Below are positions 9,841-16,830 of a stretch of DNA of 64,000 nucleotides, piece by piece. This DNA comes from Agathobaculum hominis. GTDB taxonomy: Bacteria; Bacillota; Clostridia; Oscillospirales; Butyricicoccaceae. The position numbers and the translations under genes were made by a program. The stretch lies in contig NZ_JACOPK010000008.1 in NCBI RefSeq assembly GCF_014288055.1, forward strand, positions 62,001-126,000, in the 5' to 3' direction. The notes under the pieces were generated by a model. That model was not told the DNA's origin. It made no database searches and saw nothing but the letters and a program-made list of their open reading frames with translations. Within the stretch, counting starts at the first letter, position 1, and each line of letters starts with the position of its first letter.

Positions 9841-10298
9841 ATGGCCGTTCCGAAGTATGATGAGATGTATGCCGAGTTTTTGAATGGCTGGTATCTCATC
9901 TTCTGGAAAAAATGGGCTACGGCGTTTCGGAGCTGGAATTAAGTAAAACGAACCATCAATCACGCGATGGCGGGATAGACGGTGTCATTCGTCAGGATAA
10001 ATTGGGATTTGATAAAATTTACATCCAGGCGAAACGATGGGATTTAAATACCGCCGTTGGACGTCCGGAATTGCAGAAATTTTATGGTGCATTACCGAAT
10101 GGAACCGTGCATGGTCTGTTCATTACTACGGCACGTTTTTCGGACGATGCGATAGAATATGCGCAAAGCCGGAATAATATTGTTTTGGTAGATGGTATTC
10201 GTTTGGCAAAACTGATGATCGAACATAATGTCGGCGTTTCTGTTGAAACACAGTACGTTGTTAAACGGCTCGATTCTGATTTTTTTCGCGATGAATAG
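9841..10298 (+). pseudogene. Remnant of an Mrr-type restriction endonuclease
   Basis: Two fragments of one Mrr protein in different frames. From ATG 9841 the frame gives the family's N-terminus (MAVPKYDEMYAEFL) and stops at about 9943. From about 9879 another frame gives FEWLVSHLLEKMGYG and runs to 10298. About 150 residues of the winged-helix and linker region of a normal Mrr are missing. The nuclease half is intact: DGGIDG and YIQAKRW are the PD-(D/E)xK core. An ATG at 9912 could still make a 128-residue nuclease domain. Base composition is more AT-rich than neighbours, suggesting acquisition and decay. Confidence 0.75.
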
Positions 10299-10310
10299 GA
10301 AGTGAAACAA

Positions 10311-10895
10311 ATGAAAATCATCGGCTTGACCGGCGGCAGCGGCACGGGAAAGGGCACGGTTGCGGCGCGGATGCGCTCGCTCGGTGCAGGCTGGGTGGAC
10401 GCGGATGCCGTCTATCGCGGACTCTGCGCGGAAAACCGCGCAATGCTGGACGCACTGGACGCGGCGTTCGGCGGCGTGACTGACGAAAACGGTGCGCTCG
10501 ACCGGCCGAAGCTTGCGAAGATCGTGTTTTCCGACCCGGAAAAGCTCGCGGAGCTCAACCGTATCACTACGCCTTATATCCGTGCGGCGTCGCTCGCGGC
10601 CATCCGTGCGCAGAGCGCCTGCCCTGTCGTGCTGTACGACGCGCCGACGCTGTTCGAGGCGGGCGCGGACGATTTCTGCGATGCGGTCATCGCTGTGCTC
10701 GCGCCGCATGACACGCGCGTTTCGCGCATCATCGAGCGCGACCATCTCCCGGAGGAGGCCGCCCGCGCGCGCATCGACGCGCAGCCGCCGGACAGCTTCT
10801 ACCGCGCAAAATGCGGCTATATCATCGAAAACAACGGCGATCTCGATACACTGTACCGGGATACCGATGCTTTATATCAAATTCTCATGAAGTAA
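10311..10895 (+). CDS. coaE: Dephospho-CoA kinase
   Basis: Last step of coenzyme A synthesis: phosphorylates the ribose 3' hydroxyl of dephospho-CoA. 194 residues from ATG 10311, preceded by AGGAAG; the GTG at 10302 is less likely. The P-loop is GGSGTGKGT near the N-terminus, then DADAVYR, and the lid region has RDHLPEEAARARID. Conserved core gene lying directly after the Mrr remnant. Confidence 0.94.
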   Translation: MKIIGLTGGSGTGKGTVAARMRSLGAGWVDADAVYRGLCAENRAMLDALDAAFGGVTDENGALDRPKLAKIVFSDPEKLAELNRITTPYIRAASLAAIRAQSACPVVLYDAPTLFEAGADDFCDAVIAVLAPHDTRVSRIIERDHLPEEAARARIDAQPPDSFYRAKCGYIIENNGDLDTLYRDTDALYQILMK

Positions 10896-10923
10896 TTCGG
10901 ATTTTCGCAAAGGAGAATGAACT

Positions 10924-12318
10924 ATGACTTCCGAACAGCTTTTTTATGACAAAAAGACCGGCTTTGACCGCCTGACCGAGGCGGACAGGCAGGGCATTCA
11001 GACCTACGCCGAGGGCTACAAGACCTTCCTCGACGAGGCCAAGACCGAGCGCGACGCCGTAAAGGAGATCGCACGCATGGCGGAGGCAAAGGGCTTCCGC
11101 GCATGGACGCGCGACGATACCCTCAAGACTGGCGACAAGATCTACCGCATCAACCGTCACAAGGGCATCATGCTCGCCGTGATCGGCGAGAAGAGCCTCG
11201 CTGAGGGCGTCCGCCTGACCGCCGCGCATCTGGATGCGCCGCGCGTCGACATCCGCACCGTGCCGCTCTACGAGGACAACGGCATGGCCTTTTTCAAGAC
11301 CCATTACTACGGCGGCATTAAAAAGTATCAGTGGACTACCATTCCGCTCGAGCTGCGCGGTGTTGTCTGCGTCTGCGACAAGGGCGAGGTCAAGCGCGTC
11401 GCGGTCCGCGTGGGCGACAAGCCGGGCGACCCGAAATTCGTCATCACCGACCTCCTCCCCCATCTCGCCGCAAATCAGATGAGCAGGAAGGCGACCGAGA
11501 TCGTCAAGGGCGAGGGCCTCAATATCCTCGTCGGCTCGGTCCCGAGCGAGACTGTGGACGAAAAGTGCAGCGAAAAAATCAAGCTCGCCGTAATGGAGCA
11601 TCTCAATCGCGAATACGGCATGACCGAGGCGGATTTCCTGTCCGCAGAGCTGTGCTGCGTGCCGGCGTTTGGCGCTTGCGACATCGGTTTCGACCGCTCG
11701 TTTGTCGGCGCCTACGGCCATGATGACCGCGTCTGCTCCTATCCGGCGGCCACTTCCCTGTTCGACCTGACCGAAACGCCCGCGCATACCGGCGTCTGCC
11801 TGCTCGTGGACAAGGAGGAGATCGGCTCGGACGGCGTGACCGGCATGCAGTCCCGCGCGTTCGAGACCTTTATGGGCGATCTGTGCCGCGCACAGGATGT
11901 GCTGCTCGACGAGTGCTTTGAGAACTCGGTCTGCCTGTCCGCCGATGTGTGCAACGCCTTCGACCCGAATTATCCGGAGGTCTCCGAAAAGCGCAACGAC
12001 GCGCGCGCAAACTGCGGCTTTGCCCTCGTCAAGTACACCGGCGCACGCGGCAAATCCGGCACGTCGGACGCGACGGCGGAGCTGATGGCGCGCATCCGCT
12101 GCATCTTCGACAAGGCCGGCATCATCTGGCAGACCGGCCAGCTCGGCCGCGTCGATCAGGGCGGCGGCGGCACGGTCGCGATGTACCTCGCCAACCGCAA
12201 CATCGATACCGTAGACGCAGGCGTTCCGGTTCTGTCCATGCACGCTCCGTTCGAGTGCATCGCCAAGCTCGACCTCTATATGGCCTACAAGGGCTTCGGC
12301 GCATTCTATAAGGACTAA
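10924..12318 (+). CDS. M18 family aminopeptidase (aspartyl aminopeptidase-like)
   Basis: 464-residue cytosolic zinc metallopeptidase. Metal and catalytic motifs: AAHLDAPRVDIR (His-x-Asp), VDKEEIGSDGVTGMQS (catalytic and bridging Glu), and the C-terminal HAPFECIAKLDLYMAYKGF. Removes N-terminal residues from peptides, in related enzymes preferring Asp or Glu. Ribosome site AAAGGAG eight bases before ATG 10924. Same strand as coaE, 28 bases apart. Confidence 0.93.
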   Translation: MTSEQLFYDKKTGFDRLTEADRQGIQTYAEGYKTFLDEAKTERDAVKEIARMAEAKGFRAWTRDDTLKTGDKIYRINRHKGIMLAVIGEKSLAEGVRLTAAHLDAPRVDIRTVPLYEDNGMAFFKTHYYGGIKKYQWTTIPLELRGVVCVCDKGEVKRVAVRVGDKPGDPKFVITDLLPHLAANQMSRKATEIVKGEGLNILVGSVPSETVDEKCSEKIKLAVMEHLNREYGMTEADFLSAELCCVPAFGACDIGFDRSFVGAYGHDDRVCSYPAATSLFDLTETPAHTGVCLLVDKEEIGSDGVTGMQSRAFETFMGDLCRAQDVLLDECFENSVCLSADVCNAFDPNYPEVSEKRNDARANCGFALVKYTGARGKSGTSDATAELMARIRCIFDKAGIIWQTGQLGRVDQGGGGTVAMYLANRNIDTVDAGVPVLSMHAPFECIAKLDLYMAYKGFGAFYKD

Positions 12319-12454
12319 AGAAGATAAAAGACGCTGCGCATTGTGCTATTTGAGCTGCTAGCCCAAACTACTCGCAGCGCTAAATTATCCAATCTGCACC
12401 GGCTGGCCGCGCACTGATAGCGCTGAAATCACGGCAGCAAAATTCCCCGGCATA

Positions 12455-12502
12455 AAGCAAAAGGAGAGCACAGACAAAAATCCGTGCTCTCCTTCGTTTT
12501 TA
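12455..12502. terminator. Bidirectional intrinsic terminator
   Basis: GGAGAGCAC / GTGCTCTCC stem; followed by TTCGTTTTT on the plus strand and TTTTGCTTT on the minus strand. Could end the M18 transcript from the left and the CDF transcript or an RNA from the right. Confidence 0.75.
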
Positions 12503-12712
12503 GCCAAGCATCTCCGATGCGACGGCCAAAGGAAGGTCAGGGGAGTCAAGAGGGGAAAGTACTCATCTAATCCGCGCAAGACGCGGGAAAGAGGATAGTG
12601 GGCTACGGCCGAAACCATTGGTGTCCTTTCCCCTTTTGCCCCTGCCGGTGGGCACCGGCAGTCTCTGCCACCAGACGGCGGCCATCACTTCCCTGCCCCG
12701 AGGGGGCGGAAA
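12503..12712 (-). ncRNA. Candidate structured RNA, class unknown
   Basis: No gene fits here, but the 210 bases fold heavily. Read on the minus strand: CTGCCGGTG/CACCGGCAG; a long helix GGGGCAAAAGGGGAAAG pairing with CTTTCCCCTCTTGACTCCCC; GCCGCC/GGTGGC; CCCC/GGGG; and a 3' stem GGCC-GTC-GCATC/GATGC-TT-GGCT just before the terminator at 12.48 kb. I could not match it to RNase P, tmRNA, SRP or a named riboswitch, and saw no clear promoter. It may be a structured 3' UTR of the CDF gene. Strand is inferred from the terminator. Confidence 0.35.
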
Positions 12713-12715
12713 AAC

Positions 12716-13882
12716 TCACATCGCGTGATCGAGCGTCACCACCGGGTTAAACCGCTGGTCGATCGCCTTGAGATCGTCGTAAATCGTCATGAGCAGCCTG
12801 CGTTTACCCTCATCGTCGTAGCTGAACGGCACGACAACATCAAAGATCAGATTGATCTGCCGCTCGCCGTCCACAACGCGGAAATCGTGCATGGAGAGCT
12901 TTTCGTCGATGCCGCGCAGCACGCCGTCCACCTGCTCGCGCAGCGCGTTGATGTGCTCGTCGTTGACGTCGATCGGGTCCATATGGATGACGAGATAAAC
13001 GCCGGTCTGCTGCCAGACGCGCTTCTCCGCCTCGTCGATCTCCTCGTGTACGGCGACAAAATTGCTGTCACTCGGTACCTCGGCGTGCAGAGAGGCAAGG
13101 GCGCGGCCTGCACCGTAGTTGTGAACGATCAGGTCGTGAACGCCGACGATGTGCTCGGAGTCGAGCACGATATGCTCGATATTCTTCGCCATGACCGGAT
13201 CGGCGGCCTCGCCGAGCAGAGGTGCTACCGTATCGCGCGCGATGCCGATGCCCGACCAGATGATGAACGCCGCGACCAGAATGCCCACATAGCCGTCAAC
13301 CGGCAGCGGGGTGAAGCGGCCCGCGACCATGCCGAGTACGACGACCGAGGTCGTGATTACGTCGTTGCGGCTGTCCTGACCGGCCGCGATGAGAACCGGC
13401 GAGTCGATGCGGCGGCCGAGCGTGGTGTTGAACAGCCCCATCCACAGCTTGACGAGCATGGAGACCGCCAGAATGCCGGTCAAAAGCGCGGAAAACGCGA
13501 CAGCGGACGGATGAATGATGCGGTCGAGCGACGTTTTGAAGAATTCGAAGCCGACCAGCAGGATGATGAACGAAACGATCAGGCCGGCAATGTACTCCGT
13601 GCGGCCGTAGCCGAACGGATGCTTTTCGTCCGGTTCGCGGTTTGCGACCTTGAAGCCGACGATGGAGATCATGCAGGAAAGTCCGTCGGACAGGTTGTTA
13701 AAGGCGTCCGCCGCAATGGAAATCGCGCCCGTCACCAGACCGATGGTCAGCTTGAGCGCGAACAGGAACAGATTGCACGCAAGCCCCACCGCGCCGGAAA
13801 GAATGCCGTACTGTTCACGCACGGCGGCCGAGCGGGTGTCCTCCGCGTTTTTGATAAAAAGGCGAATGAGTGCCTTTGTCAT
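12716..13882 (-). CDS. Cation diffusion facilitator (CDF) metal exporter
   Basis: 388 residues with six predicted membrane helices and a C-terminal cytosolic ferredoxin-like domain of about 90 residues. The metal site in helix 2 reads DAFNNLSDG (N-x3-D) and helix 5 reads AGQDSRNDV (D-x3-D), unlike the His-containing sites of zinc CDFs; this leans towards Mn2+ or Fe2+ by family comparison. HPFGYGRTEYIA is the family loop. The start overlaps the stop of the DUF1294 gene by four bases, so they form an operon. Three operator-like repeats lie upstream of that operon. Confidence 0.92.
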   Translation of the reverse strand: MTKALIRLFIKNAEDTRSAAVREQYGILSGAVGLACNLFLFALKLTIGLVTGAISIAADAFNNLSDGLSCMISIVGFKVANREPDEKHPFGYGRTEYIAGLIVSFIILLVGFEFFKTSLDRIIHPSAVAFSALLTGILAVSMLVKLWMGLFNTTLGRRIDSPVLIAAGQDSRNDVITTSVVVLGMVAGRFTPLPVDGYVGILVAAFIIWSGIGIARDTVAPLLGEAADPVMAKNIEHIVLDSEHIVGVHDLIVHNYGAGRALASLHAEVPSDSNFVAVHEEIDEAEKRVWQQTGVYLVIHMDPIDVNDEHINALREQVDGVLRGIDEKLSMHDFRVVDGERQINLIFDVVVPFSYDDEGKRRLLMTIYDDLKAIDQRFNPVVTLDHAM

Positions 13883-14163
13883 AAAAATCCCCTCGCAAGT
13901 AAAATATGGTGTATCCCGAGGAGGATCGCAGCCTGGAGCACCATAACGGCGGGAATGCCGAGCATGAAAATGCGGTGCAGGGTTTTGTGGCGGATGAGCA
14001 GCATGCAGGCGAAGACGCCCGGGCCGCCGCCGACGAGCGCCCAGAAAAACAGCGTGCGCTCGGGCACGCGCTTCCAGCCTCGCGCCGCGGCGAGCTTGTC
14101 GTAAATACAGACGACAGCGCCGATCACGCTGACTGCGATGAAGTAGTATAACACGTTCTGCAT
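13879..14163 (-). CDS. DUF1294 small membrane protein
   Basis: 94 residues: three hydrophobic helices and the DUF1294 signature RVPERTLFFWALVGG..IRHKTLHRIF. Function of the family is unknown. The ribosome site CGGAGG precedes ATG 14163. Its translational coupling to the CDF exporter suggests a role in the same metal response. Confidence 0.85.
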   Translation of the reverse strand: MQNVLYYFIAVSVIGAVVCIYDKLAAARGWKRVPERTLFFWALVGGGPGVFACMLLIRHKTLHRIFMLGIPAVMVLQAAILLGIHHILLARGFL

Positions 14164-14197
14164 GGAGACAGAACCTCCGTTTCCGGGATTTCTCCCA

Positions 14198-14206
14198 ATT
14201 TTAGCA
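14198..14206 (-). promoter_or_regulatory. Extended -10 of the DUF1294-CDF operon
   Basis: Minus strand TGCTAAAAT about 35 bases before the start codon; no clear -35 box, as expected for an activated or extended -10 promoter. Confidence 0.5.
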
Positions 14207-14243
14207 CAACCGTCCGCTCAAAGAAAGTCAGAACGGCGAAAAG

Positions 14244-14296
14244 TAGCATATGCTAACGAAAAAGTAGCAAAAGCTAACGGGATTAGCGGTTTCTAA
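14244..14296. promoter_or_regulatory. Three tandem palindromic operator-like sites
   Basis: TAGCATATGCTA (14244), TAGCAAAAGCTA (14265) and TTAGCGGTTTCTAA (14283) are dyads of the form TAGC-N4-GCTA at about 20-base steps, i.e. on one helix face. They lie just upstream of the DUF1294-CDF promoter. Confidence 0.5.
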
Positions 14297-14334
14297 CGCG
14301 AAAAAGTGCGCTGCACCGCTGAGCGGACAGAAGG

Positions 14335-14369
14335 AAACCGCAGAAGGACGAGAATTCCCTCTGCGGTTT
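14335..14369 (-). terminator. Terminator of the alcohol dehydrogenase gene
   Basis: AAACCGCAGA / TCTGCGGTTT stem ten bases after the stop; the T-tract is short (TTTCCTTCT). Confidence 0.55.
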
Positions 14370-14378
14370 CGATAACGA

Positions 14379-15533
14379 TCAGATGGATTCGCGGATGATG
14401 TCCTCAATCTCGCCGGATTCGAGCCTGCGCGGGTCGGCGCGGAACAGACCGCCCATCGTAACGACGGCGTTTTCCGCGATCTTTCCGCAGTCCTCTTCCC
14501 TGACGCCGTAGTCTGCGAGACGCAGCGTATCAACGCCGCAGGCCTGCTGCATCTCTGTGAGCGCCGCAAGGAAGTCCTCGGGACGGGTCGCGTCAGCCTT
14601 GCCCATCGCGCGCGCGATGGCCGCCATGCGTGCGCCCGCGACCTCGGCAAAGCGCTTCCAGTAGGCGTTCGAGATCATGATAAGGCCCGCGCCGTGCGGC
14701 AGGTCGGGATGGAACGCGCTGAGCGCGTGCTCGATGGCGTGCTCGCCCGTGCAGCTGGACAGCGTTTCGACAAAACCGGCAAGCGTGTTGGCGAGCGCAA
14801 CGTCCGCGCGCGCCTCGGCGTTCGAGCCGTCCCTGACGGCGGCTGCGAGCGACCTGCCGATCAGCTCGATGGCCTGGAGCGCGAACATATCGCTCATGGG
14901 CGTCGAAGTCGACGCGAGATAACCCTCTGCGGCATGGAAAAAGGCGTCGAAGCCCTGATATGCGGTCAGATGCGGCGGAACGGTCATCATGAAGTCCGGA
15001 TCGACGATCGAAACCGCCGGGAAGCATTTTTCGCCGCCGCCGCCGATCTTTTCCTCGCCGTTGGTGATGACGGTGAACGGGTCGGCCTCGGTGCCGGTGC
15101 CGGCCGTGGTCGGGATCGCGACAAGGGGCAGACCGTCCTTCGCCATGCGTTTGCCGCCGCCCGTGCCGCCGTGGATGTAGTCCCACCAGTCGCCGTCGTT
15201 GGTCGCCATGATCGCGACGGCCTTCGCGGTGTCGATGGACGAGCCGCCGCCCAGACCGACGATGAACGCGATCTTCTCGCTGCGGCAGAGCGCCGCGCAT
15301 TCGCGCACGCCTTCGATGGTCGGATTGGGCTTTACCTTGTCGTAAACGAGCGTTTCATGACCGGCTTCCTTGAGAATGCCGGCGACCTTCGCCACATAGC
15401 CGAGCTTTGTCGTGGACGAGCCGCCCGTGATGATCAGGCCGCGGCCCTCGGGCAGACGCGCACGCGAGAGCTTGCCCACCGCGCCGCTGCCGAAAAACAG
15501 CCGGGTCGGCATGTAAAAACTGAAAACACTCAT
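14379..15533 (-). CDS. Iron-containing alcohol dehydrogenase
   Basis: 384 residues, group III NAD(P)-dependent dehydrogenase. Nucleotide-binding GGGSSIDTAKA and IPTTAGTGTEA are present, and the metal ligands are in FDAFFHAAEGYL and EHALSAF..LPHG. It resembles butanol or 1,3-propanediol type dehydrogenases; substrate cannot be told. Single gene with its own promoter and a leader containing a terminator hairpin directly before the ribosome site AAGGAGG. Cytosolic; probably disposes of reducing equivalents during fermentation. Confidence 0.92.
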   Translation of the reverse strand: MSVFSFYMPTRLFFGSGAVGKLSRARLPEGRGLIITGGSSTTKLGYVAKVAGILKEAGHETLVYDKVKPNPTIEGVRECAALCRSEKIAFIVGLGGGSSIDTAKAVAIMATNDGDWWDYIHGGTGGGKRMAKDGLPLVAIPTTAGTGTEADPFTVITNGEEKIGGGGEKCFPAVSIVDPDFMMTVPPHLTAYQGFDAFFHAAEGYLASTSTPMSDMFALQAIELIGRSLAAAVRDGSNAEARADVALANTLAGFVETLSSCTGEHAIEHALSAFHPDLPHGAGLIMISNAYWKRFAEVAGARMAAIARAMGKADATRPEDFLAALTEMQQACGVDTLRLADYGVREEDCGKIAENAVVTMGGLFRADPRRLESGEIEDIIRESI

Positions 15534-15547
15534 GTTGCAGCCTCCTT

Positions 15548-15571
15548 AAAAAAGGGAGCCGAGCGGCTCCC
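15548..15571 (-). terminator. Leader terminator (attenuator-like) before the alcohol dehydrogenase
   Basis: Minus strand GGGAGCC-GCTC-GGCTCCC-TTTTTT followed at once by AAGGAGG and the ATG. The left arm overlaps TGCAGGGG, which can instead pair with an upstream CCTGCA, a possible antiterminator. Confidence 0.6.
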
Positions 15572-15629
15572 CTGCACTTCGTGGATATTTGATATGCAGG
15601 CGTCTGTCTATACAGCGCCCAACAATATC

Positions 15630-15638
15630 ATTATAGCA
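15630..15638 (-). promoter_or_regulatory. Alcohol dehydrogenase promoter (extended -10)
   Basis: Minus strand TGCTATAAT; a leader of about 90 bases results. Confidence 0.6.
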
Positions 15639-15727
15639 AACTGCGGCTTCAAAGAAAAGAGTAAAATACAACGAAAATGGTCGGAATATTTAGTGCATTG
15701 TGCAAAGAAAAACTATGCAAAAAACGC

Positions 15728-15756
15728 TTGACGTTGTGCAGAATTGATGATATTAT
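15728..15756 (+). promoter_or_regulatory. Strong sigma-A-type promoter facing right
   Basis: TTGACG, 17-base spacer, TATTAT. It divides the intergenic stretch 15.53-16.83 kb and drives transcription towards the terminator at 16.7 kb. Confidence 0.7.
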
Positions 15757-15762
15757 TAGGTC

Positions 15763-15884
15763 ACAGAAAAGGAAAGGGCAAACACCCAAAGCCGAAAGTC
15801 CTATCTCACAGGCCCGGGCGACACCCACCAGAAACTTTTCTGAACAGATGGCGAAAGCCAAATCTTTTGAAAGAGGTGAGTCCA
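15763..15884 (+). other. Purine-rich structured leader, class not recognised
   Basis: The 5' end of the predicted transcript has GGGCAAACACCCAAAGCC, GAAAG and a GGGCGACACCC segment, plus the arms AGAAAAG / CTTTTCT and GGCGAAAGCC. It looks like a folded leader but fits none of the riboswitch classes I tested from memory (c-di-GMP, ZTP, guanidine, cobalamin). Confidence 0.3.
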
Positions 15885-16345
15885 ATGGTAACAGAAGAAA
15901 TATCCTGCAAGCTTACGAGGCTCGCCAGGACGCTGTGACCGAAACGATCAAGGTGATAGCTATTAAAAAAGAACGCGGGTTCCAGACTACACGGACGAAC
16001 CGCCTGAAAAGCGCGATCGGTTTCTGACCAAAGTTCGCACGGCAGCTTTGGGGAAGCGATCCCCTTTATGAAATATCCGGAATGACGACTGACGGTGAAC
16101 ACGGATCGAGGCAGCGGGAAAGTAAGGTTCGTAAACAAGAACAAAGGCCATAAACCTCAAATGATGCGCCGAATGGTAGAAAACAGTATCCGATTGATAC
16201 CTGCAAGATGCCGAATAACTGCGCACCCAATGGCCGATGGGCATGCTGATGAGCATGGTGGAGCAGGAAGAACGCAGCACGCGGAGATGATATCAAAGCG
16301 GCAGAACAATACGTTTTTTCGGCGGCAGGCAGACAACAACACTGA
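15885..16345 (+). pseudogene. Decayed or frameshifted small genes, family unknown
   Basis: ATG 15885 has the ribosome site AGAGGTGAG. Its frame ends after 17 codons, but adding one G at 15928, 15977 and 16050 gives one ORF to the stop at 16085 (..VTETIKVIAIKKERG.., ..YTDEPPEKRDRFLTKVRT..). A second ORF overlaps that stop (ATGA at 16082); with one internal stop and two more single-G additions (16239, 16283) it extends to 16345 (..GRKQYPIDTCKMPNNCAPNG.., ..GDDIKAAEQYVFSAAG..). No family recognised. Either mutated genes or base-call errors at G-runs. Confidence 0.35.
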
Positions 16346-16692
16346 TGCGGCCGCACATTTTCCCATTTATATAAAGTTTGAAAGTGTAAGACTCGAATTG
16401 ATATTCATCAAGTCGGGTGAGACTCGTAAAAAGCAGGATAATTGCACCATCTGTCAAATGAAATGTAAAGGACGAACTCCAATGCCGTAAGTCACGATGA
16501 TTATTCCCCTTATTTCAGGAGAAAACCAAAACCGCAGTTTGATCTCTCACCGGCAAAGGCAACAGCTTTCGCAGAACGTTGAAAGAAAAAACTGAAGGCC
16601 ATGCGAAAAAAATAATAATGCTATAGAAATTCTGATACAAAACAACGGCGCGTATCCCGTTGAGAAAAGAGGATCTATGGAAATCATCCAGT
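16346..16692. other. Intergenic, nothing recognised
   Basis: More AT-rich than the flanks; only short overlapping ORFs without good ribosome sites. It lies between the decayed genes and the terminator that would end their transcript. Confidence 0.5.
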
Positions 16693-16733
16693 AAAAGCCC
16701 TCGTTTGATGCAATGCAAACGAGGGCTTTTTTT
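16693..16733 (+). terminator. Strong intrinsic terminator
   Basis: AAAAGCCCTCGTTTG / CAAACGAGGGCTTTT stem of 15 pairs with an 8-base loop and a run of seven T. Confidence 0.9.
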
Positions 16734-16830
16734 ACTGTCGAAAAACTCCGTTTTTCCGACAGGCTGTATTCTGACTTCGCAGAACACGAGTTGTCCGAAA
16801 ATTCTCGTGCGGAAACTTCTTCCTCCTGTT
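16734..16830 (+). repeat. Hairpin repeat, copy C (truncated)
   Basis: Modules CTGTCGAAAAACTCCGTTTT, TATTCTGACTTCGCAGAACAC and GTCCGAAAATTCTCGTGCGG in the standard order, cut off exactly at the recG stop codon. Unlike other copies it runs towards the neighbouring gene's 3' end rather than away from it. Confidence 0.75.

Noticed and set aside
12503..12712. RNase P RNA, tmRNA, SRP RNA or FMN riboswitch
   Set aside because: A partial likeness to the FMN motif (TCGGGGCAGGG) is not followed by the rest of that structure, and the signature bases of the others are missing.
15763..15884. c-di-GMP-I riboswitch, suggested by GGGCAAAC and AAAGCC
   Set aside because: The conserved GACGCAAAGCC and the tetraloop receptor are absent or in the wrong order.
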